In this document: positions 61,294-64,000 of the stretch, piece by piece
Numbering within the stretch: the stretch's first letter is position 1
How the letters are laid out: every line of letters starts with the position of its first letter
Assembly (NCBI GenBank): GCA_965140405.1
Contig: OZ223208.1
Span: 1,798,001 to 1,862,000 of the forward strand
Reading direction: 5' to 3'
Source: G963556115 sp963666605
GTDB taxonomy: Bacteria; Planctomycetota; SZUA-567
Length of the DNA: 64,000 nucleotides
Notes under the pieces: generated by a model
What the model was told of the DNA's origin: nothing
Database searches by the model: none
What the model saw: the letters and a program-made list of their open reading frames with translations, nothing else
Program-made: the position numbers and the translations under genes

Positions 61294-61323
61294 CAGGTCG
61301 CTCAAATGGGCGACCTGTTTTTA
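61294..61323 (+). terminator. Rho-independent terminator
   Basis: CAGGTCGCTC (61294-61303), loop AAAT, GGGCGACCTG (61308-61317) with one G-T pair, then TTTTT. Confidence 0.9.
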
Positions 61324-61565
61324 TATGCCTACCCTTTTGCAAGGGGCATTGATAGCTTGCTGTGGTTGTTTTTTTTTCTAAAGTTTGAAAAGATGTTTTC
61401 GTTTTTTTGTAAAAAAGCTATAATATTACTTGTTCGTTTTGTCCCGGTGTTCGTTTTGAGATATTAAATATAATTTTAGAATATTTTGATATGAGCTATC
61501 AGGAGTATTCTTTTTACTTAGTTAGTGAAAATGTAAAAAACTTAAGGCAATAAAGGGTTATATTG

Positions 61566-63953
61566 ATGCGTCAAAGTCATGTAATTGATAATATTTTTGC
61601 AGATGCTATCTTTCAGCTTGAAAAAGAGTGGAAAGATCATACATATGGTGATGACTTACTGCATGTGCGTAGTGGAGAGGATGTACCTGTTGTTGCCCCA
61701 GAGACAAGTGTCGGTAATGAAAATGTCGTTGTAGGCGAGGAAGAAGATCTGTCTGCACTACTTGCCGAGTGTCGTGAAGAGTTTAGGCCAGAAGAATCTG
61801 AAGAAGAGGAAGAAGATCTATCTGCACTGCTTGCTGAGTGCCGAGAAGAGTTTAGGCCAGAAGAACCTGAAGAAGAGGAAGAAGATCTGTCTGCACTGCT
61901 TGCCGAGTGTCGAGAAGAGTTTAGGCCAGAAGAACCTGAAGAAGAGGAAGAAGATCTATCTGCACTGCTTGCTGAGTGCCGAGAAGAGTTTAGGCCAGAA
62001 GAATCTGAAGAAGAGGAAGAGGATCTATCTGCACTACTTGCTGAGTGTCGTGAAGAGTTTAGGCCAGAAGAATCTGAAGAAGAGGAAGAGGATCTATCTG
62101 CACTGCTTGCTGAGTGCCGTGAAGAGTTTAGGCCAGAAGAACCTGAAGAAGAGGAAGAAGATCTATCTGCACTGCTTGCTGAGTGTCGTGAAGAGTTTAG
62201 GCCAGAAGAACCTGAAGAAGAGGACGAAGATCTATCTGCACTACTTGCCGAGTGTCGTGAAGAGTTTAGGCCAGAAGAATCTGAAGAAGAGGAAGAAGAT
62301 CTATCTGCACTACTTGCCGAGTGTCGTGAAGAGTTTAGGCCAGAAGAATCCGAGGAAGAGGAAGAGGATCTATCTGCGTTGCTTGCTGAGTGCCGTGAAG
62401 AGTTTAGGCCAGAAGAACCTGAAGAAGAGGAAGAAGATCTATCTGCGCTGCTTGCCGAGTGCCGTGAAGAGTTTAGACCTGAGGAGCATGAAGAGGAAGA
62501 AGGGGAGTTGTCTGGACTAATCTCAGGGTCTGATAGCCTTGATGAAATAATGACTGAATATGAGGATATTTTAGATCAGCTACCAGGCAGTGATAATGAC
62601 TTTAGCACTGGTGACATGTTCGACAATAGTGAAGATGATCTTGCTGATTTACTGGAAACACTAGATGATGATGAAAATAATAATGATGCAATATCTATTA
62701 GTGATGAGTATGATTTTGATGATAGTATTGCAAGCGATGAAGATGAAATGTCTGATTTGTTAGAGGGGTTGGATTCTGAAAATAGTTTTAATAATAGTGA
62801 TAGTGAGAGAGATGTTACTACTGATGGCCGCTTGGAACTGCTAGATGGGTTGGTTGGGGATAGCTTTGCTGGTAATGACTTGTCATTTAAAGGTGATGTG
62901 GAAAATATTGATAACGCTAGTAAAAATGACGATAATATTTGGATCACTGCAAACCATGAAGATAGTGATTTAATGGGTGGGTGGATAGAACAAGATAGTT
63001 CGGATGATGAAAATATTGAAATTAACGATGATAATGATTTTTTAGAACCGGAGGAAAATATAGTGACTGATAAGAATGATGATGAAATGCTTGATATTGA
63101 AAACGACTCTTCTGATTTTGATTCTGACGAAGATTTAGATTCGTTACTGGAAGATTTGACTACAGATTCATCCTTCTCAGGTCATGATGATGATGATGAA
63201 GATGAACTTGTTGATGCGCTTAATGAAGCTATTAGCTCGTTAGAGGAGAATAGTGATTCATTAGATAGTGGCTCTATAGGTGATTTGATGGAATCTGCTT
63301 TTGATATTGATAGTGAATTTGATACAGAACAAGAGGAAGCGGCAGCAGCTGAAATCTCTGAGCCTGGACTGAATGCTTTTGACTTTGGCGATGAGGATCA
63401 TCTTGTAGAAATCGATACTTCAGAGTTGGATGATGAGGTTAGCACTGGTGAGCAATCAAGTGATTTCTTTGATGAACTAGACCATGAAATTGATGCTCTT
63501 GTTGAAGAGACGATTCATGATGTTGAGGAAAATGGTTTTGATTCTGAGCTTTATGACGATAGTGACATTGGCGATAATGAAAATAATGACGATAACGTTA
63601 ATGATGATGATGATTTTGTTGTTGGAGTTCAGACAGTACCGGTACCAAAATCAAGTGTTGATCTTTCCGAAGATATGGATGATATTGATGATGAGGATGT
63701 TGACCAAATGCTAATTGATATGGGATTTGGTGGCGATGGATTGCTGCATAATAAGTTTGGTGCTAATAAAGAAAAGTTATTGTCACATCTAATCTCTAGG
63801 TTTGAATACCTAGCTCGTAAAAAACTTGATTCATTCCCTGAAGCTCAGGCGGAAATTGTTAAGAGCATAAATCTAAAAATTGAGATTGATCTGAAGTTTG
63901 GTGAGTTTTTGACAGACGGTGAAGATGATAGCCTCTTCAATCTGGATGTGTAG
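61566..63953 (+). CDS. Large acidic protein with eleven 23-residue repeats
   Basis: A 795-residue, extremely acidic protein of unknown family. Residues 1-60 are a short unique N-terminus ('HVIDNIFADAIFQLEKEWK'). Residues about 61-313 are eleven near-identical 23-residue repeats of 'DLSALLAECREEFRPEE' plus an acidic E-rich linker. Residues about 320-700 contain diverged versions of the same idea, such as 'DDLADLLETLDDD', 'DEMSDLLEGLDSE' and 'EDLDSLLEDLTTD', in Asp/Ser/Asn-rich sequence. The last 90 residues ('VDQMLIDMGFGG', 'KLLSHLISRFEYLARKKLDSFPEAQAEI') look folded and helical. There is no signal peptide or membrane helix. AAAGGG supports ATG 61566. The gene appears monocistronic. Confidence 0.85.
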   Translation: MRQSHVIDNIFADAIFQLEKEWKDHTYGDDLLHVRSGEDVPVVAPETSVGNENVVVGEEEDLSALLAECREEFRPEESEEEEEDLSALLAECREEFRPEEPEEEEEDLSALLAECREEFRPEEPEEEEEDLSALLAECREEFRPEESEEEEEDLSALLAECREEFRPEESEEEEEDLSALLAECREEFRPEEPEEEEEDLSALLAECREEFRPEEPEEEDEDLSALLAECREEFRPEESEEEEEDLSALLAECREEFRPEESEEEEEDLSALLAECREEFRPEEPEEEEEDLSALLAECREEFRPEEHEEEEGELSGLISGSDSLDEIMTEYEDILDQLPGSDNDFSTGDMFDNSEDDLADLLETLDDDENNNDAISISDEYDFDDSIASDEDEMSDLLEGLDSENSFNNSDSERDVTTDGRLELLDGLVGDSFAGNDLSFKGDVENIDNASKNDDNIWITANHEDSDLMGGWIEQDSSDDENIEINDDNDFLEPEENIVTDKNDDEMLDIENDSSDFDSDEDLDSLLEDLTTDSSFSGHDDDDEDELVDALNEAISSLEENSDSLDSGSIGDLMESAFDIDSEFDTEQEEAAAAEISEPGLNAFDFGDEDHLVEIDTSELDDEVSTGEQSSDFFDELDHEIDALVEETIHDVEENGFDSELYDDSDIGDNENNDDNVNDDDDFVVGVQTVPVPKSSVDLSEDMDDIDDEDVDQMLIDMGFGGDGLLHNKFGANKEKLLSHLISRFEYLARKKLDSFPEAQAEIVKSINLKIEIDLKFGEFLTDGEDDSLFNLDV
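61746..62504 (+). repeat. In-gene tandem array, 11 x 69 bp
   Basis: Eleven head-to-tail 69-bp units, each beginning GATCT. They differ mostly at synonymous third positions (gcc/gct, cgt/cga, gaa/gag) and at one Ser/Pro/His codon near the end of each unit. The 7th unit has Asp in place of one linker Glu. The last unit passes into unique sequence via 'EEHEEEEGE'. Because 69 is divisible by three, copy-number change keeps the frame. Confidence 0.97.
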
Positions 63954-64000
63954 AGGCAAATATTGCTCAATGTGTTTTATGGTTTTATTGAATTGGTAAA

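Noticed and set aside
61762..62520. A long second reading frame (basic, Lys/Arg/Leu-rich) through the acidic repeat array
   Set aside because: It stays open only because the 69-bp unit is a multiple of three; it has no ribosome binding site, and variation between units is synonymous in the acidic frame, not in this one.
1..64000. CRISPR arrays, rRNA genes, prophage structural genes, toxin-antitoxin pairs
   Set aside because: Looked for and not found; the only regular repeat is the in-gene 69-bp array, which has no spacers.

Overview
This 64 kb window looks like chromosome from a low-GC Gram-negative bacterium. LpxB (lipid A synthesis) and a probable outer-membrane beta-barrel protein imply an outer membrane. 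A DUF3467 protein, a degraded PEP-CTERM tail of the 'VPEPAEW' type and a 49-residue four-cysteine protein ahead of def recall the PVC superphylum, perhaps Lentisphaerota. That placement is inference and needs marker-gene phylogeny. There is no rRNA or CRISPR array. The only tRNA seen is tRNA-Leu(CAA).

1-16.6 kb: the tail of an unknown gene; fxsA, a pgsA-like phospholipid synthase and a DUF362/ferredoxin protein; a glycosyltransferase overlapping a RACo-like corrinoid-protein reactivase; an amino-acid permease fused to a PTS EIIA domain; and a four-gene unit (8.8-12.1 kb) of two exported Cys-Cys proteins plus an FtsX-type ABC transporter. A membrane HExxH protein, truB, a GT2 glycosyltransferase and an RsuA-family pseudouridine synthase follow.

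16.6-27.2 kb: a MarR regulator with two matching operators and a frameshifted methyltransferase; then coaD-dnaE on the minus strand and a small Cys protein, def, fmt and lpxB on the plus strand, followed by an outer-membrane protein.

27.2-43.7 kb: a GntP permease, a lone CheW, an alpha/beta hydrolase, two tandem methyltransferases, a FetAB-type metal exporter, an EamA transporter, and an IclR regulator divergent from a sugar operon (FucI-like isomerase, DhaK, RpiB, DhaL). Then come a Usp/NRAMP pair and a LysR/YeiH pair.

43.7-57.5 kb is accessory and decayed: IS3 and IS30 remnants, a PEP-CTERM fragment, a truncated AlbA-type gene and an integrase fragment beside the tRNA. Among them lie an HD-GYP/diguanylate cyclase pair, a DEAD-box helicase, a stress or aldehyde cluster (AraC, SDR, Fe-alcohol dehydrogenase, UPF0303) and a very AT-rich MarR-MFS cassette.

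57.5-64 kb: tauE-like, nfo and pyrE on the minus strand; a promoter-to-terminator segment that may be a small RNA or an attenuator; a signal-less substrate-binding protein; and a very acidic protein with eleven near-identical 23-residue repeats.

Most intergenic regulatory calls (promoters, dyads, terminators) are read by eye from the sequence and are untested.
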